NCBI GenBank assembly: GCA_964527785.1
Contig: CAZGNO010000136.1
Span: 1-7,608 of the forward strand
Direction of reading: 5' to 3'
DNA length: 7,608 bases
From: JADJXV01 sp964527785
GTDB lineage: Bacteria > Bacteroidota > Ignavibacteria > Kapaibacteriales > UBA961
Part shown: in pieces, positions 5,806 to 7,608 of the stretch
Position numbering within the stretch: position 1 is the stretch's first letter
Layout: each line of letters begins with the position of its first letter
The notes under the pieces: model-generated
Database searches by the model: none
What the model saw: the letters and a program-made list of their open reading frames with translations, nothing else
What the model was told of the DNA's origin: nothing
Translations under genes and position numbers: made by a program

Positions 5806-7506
5806 ATGAAAACATTCCTTACCTTCGTGCTTACCTCAATATTGGGATGCCTCTTCGTTCAAACAGCCCAAAGCCAGCAAAACGAGTTTACACTAAAAGT
5901 TGATAAAGATACTGCGACTATAAATGCAGGTGATTCAACAACCTTCATAATAAATTTCATAATAAAAAATGGATTTGACGCTTCCATTTTTTTGAAATTT
6001 GATGCAGGTATTCCACAAATGGAAAGCGGAGAAGCCGGTTTGTCGGCTTATGTGGTAAATATGCCGTACTCTGCTGTAAAGTTAAAAGTCAGGACAACTG
6101 CAATATTTACTAAAAGTGGTCTTTACAATTTCAGCATTACCGGTGTAAACGGTTCACTATCGTCCGTAGTACAATGCTATGTGAACGTTGTAACAATGCC
6201 ACCCCCGCCTACTTATTCAAATTGGCGTATCCGTAAGACCGTCAAAAATAATGAGCCCGTTCCTGAGTTTGTTGTTCAGGATAATGAAGAAAACTATTGG
6301 CATGGATACAATGCACTCCAAAAGGAAAAGAAGAATACACCAATAGAACAATGGGGAACTACCAACCCATCAAATATGGGAAGTACAACAATTCCACCTG
6401 TAATTGACCCGGTAAATAGTAAAATTTGGCTATATTCAAGAATAGACGGGCAGGCACTCGCCAGATATACTCTGCAAGGAACATACAAAACACTCTATGA
6501 TAGAAGCAACACTCCACTTTCGAATCTTGAAATTACTGCTCTCGCAATTGATACCGTCATCAATTCAGTATGGGTGGGTACTCTAAAAGGATTAGCTCGA
6601 CTTACAGGAGCAGTTTGGACAGTTTTTGACTCTTCAAATTCAGTTTTAGGCAAAGAAATAATTACGGGTATTGTCGTGTCAGGTTCTATAATATGGGTAG
6701 GCACTCAGCAAGGACTGGCAAAATATGACGGAACTTCATGGACACGCTTTACACCAAAAAATTCTACGATGCCTGCCCCATTTGTACATTCAATGGCAGC
6801 AGAAGCAAATGGTGATTTGTGGATGGGTTTAAGCAACGAATACTATGCCAATCAAGAGCGTTTGGAGCCCAATTCAATGATAGGTCTTGCCAAATTCGAC
6901 GGTATAAACTGGACACTCTATACAAATAATAACAGTACATTGCACAAGGATAATTATGTCAACTCAATAGCGATAGATAAAAAAGGGAATAAATGGATTG
7001 CAAGTGCCTCTCATAAACTTCAAGATATGACTAAAATTTTTGGCGGAGCAGGTATTTTGAAGTTTGATAACACAAAGTGGGTATCATTTACAACTGAAAA
7101 CTCACCGTTACCGGATAATAGAATCAATTGGCTCGGTTTGGACAAGAACGATAATGTTTGGTTCCATCAATCAACACCATATGACTTTGTTAAAAGTTTT
7201 TGGGGAGTTTTTAATGAAAAAGGTTTGCCGTTCCCGTATGCCCCTACAGATGTTGAAGAACAGATTGAAATTATTGATGGTATCCAAATTTTTCCGAACC
7301 CTACTTCTTCAAGTTTCGCAATTACTGGAGCAGAAGATATTTCATATATTCGTATAATGAACAGTCTTGGGATGGAAGTAGTTAGACAACAAGGAGCAAA
7401 TGGTAAGATAGAGGTTGACGTATCAAAATTGCAAAGTGGTTTGTATTTTGTGACTGTTCGCAGTGGGGCAAGGACGATAGTAAAACCGGTAGTTGTAAGT
7501 CATTAA
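5806..7506 (+). CDS. Secreted seven-bladed beta-propeller protein with T9SS sorting domain
   Basis: This gene encodes a 566-residue exported protein. Residues 1-23 are a signal peptide (MKTFLTF, hydrophobic core, cleavage near AQSQ). Residues 27-130 form an Ig/BACON-like beta domain (FTLKVDKDTATINAGDSTTF), followed by a proline linker. I count seven propeller blades at about 152-190, 196-238, 243-279, 286-320, 326-378, 384-433 and 439-472. The central ones show the two-component-regulator propeller (Reg_prop) pattern, with VWVGT then GLAKYDGTSWTRF. Blades five and six have loop insertions. The C-terminal 493-566 (IQIFPNPTSS, then LQSGLYFVTV) is a standard T9SS type A sorting domain. No kinase or membrane segment is attached, so it is a free extracellular propeller, perhaps a ligand- or glycan-binding protein; that role is inference. 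A TTG at 5740 would extend the frame into repeat copy 3 and mask the signal peptide, so ATG 5806 is chosen. No clear Shine-Dalgarno is present. Confidence 0.92.
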   Translation: MKTFLTFVLTSILGCLFVQTAQSQQNEFTLKVDKDTATINAGDSTTFIINFIIKNGFDASIFLKFDAGIPQMESGEAGLSAYVVNMPYSAVKLKVRTTAIFTKSGLYNFSITGVNGSLSSVVQCYVNVVTMPPPPTYSNWRIRKTVKNNEPVPEFVVQDNEENYWHGYNALQKEKKNTPIEQWGTTNPSNMGSTTIPPVIDPVNSKIWLYSRIDGQALARYTLQGTYKTLYDRSNTPLSNLEITALAIDTVINSVWVGTLKGLARLTGAVWTVFDSSNSVLGKEIITGIVVSGSIIWVGTQQGLAKYDGTSWTRFTPKNSTMPAPFVHSMAAEANGDLWMGLSNEYYANQERLEPNSMIGLAKFDGINWTLYTNNNSTLHKDNYVNSIAIDKKGNKWIASASHKLQDMTKIFGGAGILKFDNTKWVSFTTENSPLPDNRINWLGLDKNDNVWFHQSTPYDFVKSFWGVFNEKGLPFPYAPTDVEEQIEIIDGIQIFPNPTSSSFAITGAEDISYIRIMNSLGMEVVRQQGANGKIEVDVSKLQSGLYFVTVRSGARTIVKPVVVSH

Positions 7507-7542
7507 GTGCCGGGACAAAATTAATTGAAAAATTAAAAGTGC

Positions 7543-7597
7543 TGTCATTCTGAGTTCCCGATAGTCGCCGAGCCACCTACAAAATAATGCAATGACA
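7543..7597. repeat. Short inverted-repeat pair downstream of the propeller gene
   Basis: TGTCATT (7543-7549) and AATGACA (7591-7597) are perfect 7-bp inverted repeats 41 nt apart. TGTCATTCTGAG resembles the start of intergenic palindromic repeats common in many bacterial genomes, but the rest of that pattern is absent. Just before it, TTAATT-GAAA-AATTAA (7521-7536) can form a 6-bp AT-only hairpin without a T-run, a poor terminator. No gene is seen in 7507-7608. Confidence 0.3.
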
Positions 7598-7608
7598 TTG
7601 GAATAAAA

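Noticed and set aside
7064..7357. Plus-strand 97-codon frame inside the propeller gene
   Set aside because: It overlaps the conserved last blades and the sorting domain in another frame and has no features of its own.

Overview
The window comes from an AT-rich genome of the Fibrobacteres-Chlorobi-Bacteroidetes (FCB) group. The main evidence is two large exported proteins that end in type IX secretion (T9SS, Por) sorting domains. One carries a choice-of-anchor V head, stacked Ig-like domains and choice-of-anchor D domains; the other carries a two-component-regulator-type beta-propeller. This architecture suits Bacteroidota and relatives such as Chlorobiota, Ignavibacteria or Kapabacteria. The exact lineage cannot be fixed from this sequence.

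Layout, left to right. Positions 1-117 hold an edge-truncated copy of a palindromic repeat element. Positions 218-1783 (minus strand) encode a 521-residue all-helical cytoplasmic protein of unknown function. Positions 1784-2094 are a divergent intergenic region. Positions 2095-4857 (plus) encode a 920-residue multidomain surface or secreted protein, followed by a strong intrinsic terminator. Positions 4858-5805 are a 948-bp gene-free stretch. It holds two further copies of the repeat element, set exactly 500 bp apart, with an orphan terminator between them. Positions 5806-7506 (plus) encode a 566-residue secreted beta-propeller protein. The last 100 bp hold no gene.

The two exported proteins should both leave by Sec and then T9SS, but nothing shows that they share a pathway. 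The helical protein is transcribed away from them and is probably unrelated.

The most interesting material is the non-coding repeat family. Each copy has two outward 23-nt palindromes about 82-83 nt apart. Copies differ by coordinated changes that keep the palindromes, an internal hairpin and (in two copies) the outer terminal inverted repeats able to pair. The copies look like non-autonomous mobile elements (MITE- or REP/BIME-like) selected for folded structure. The right arm of the third copy carries promoter-like sequence just upstream of the propeller gene.
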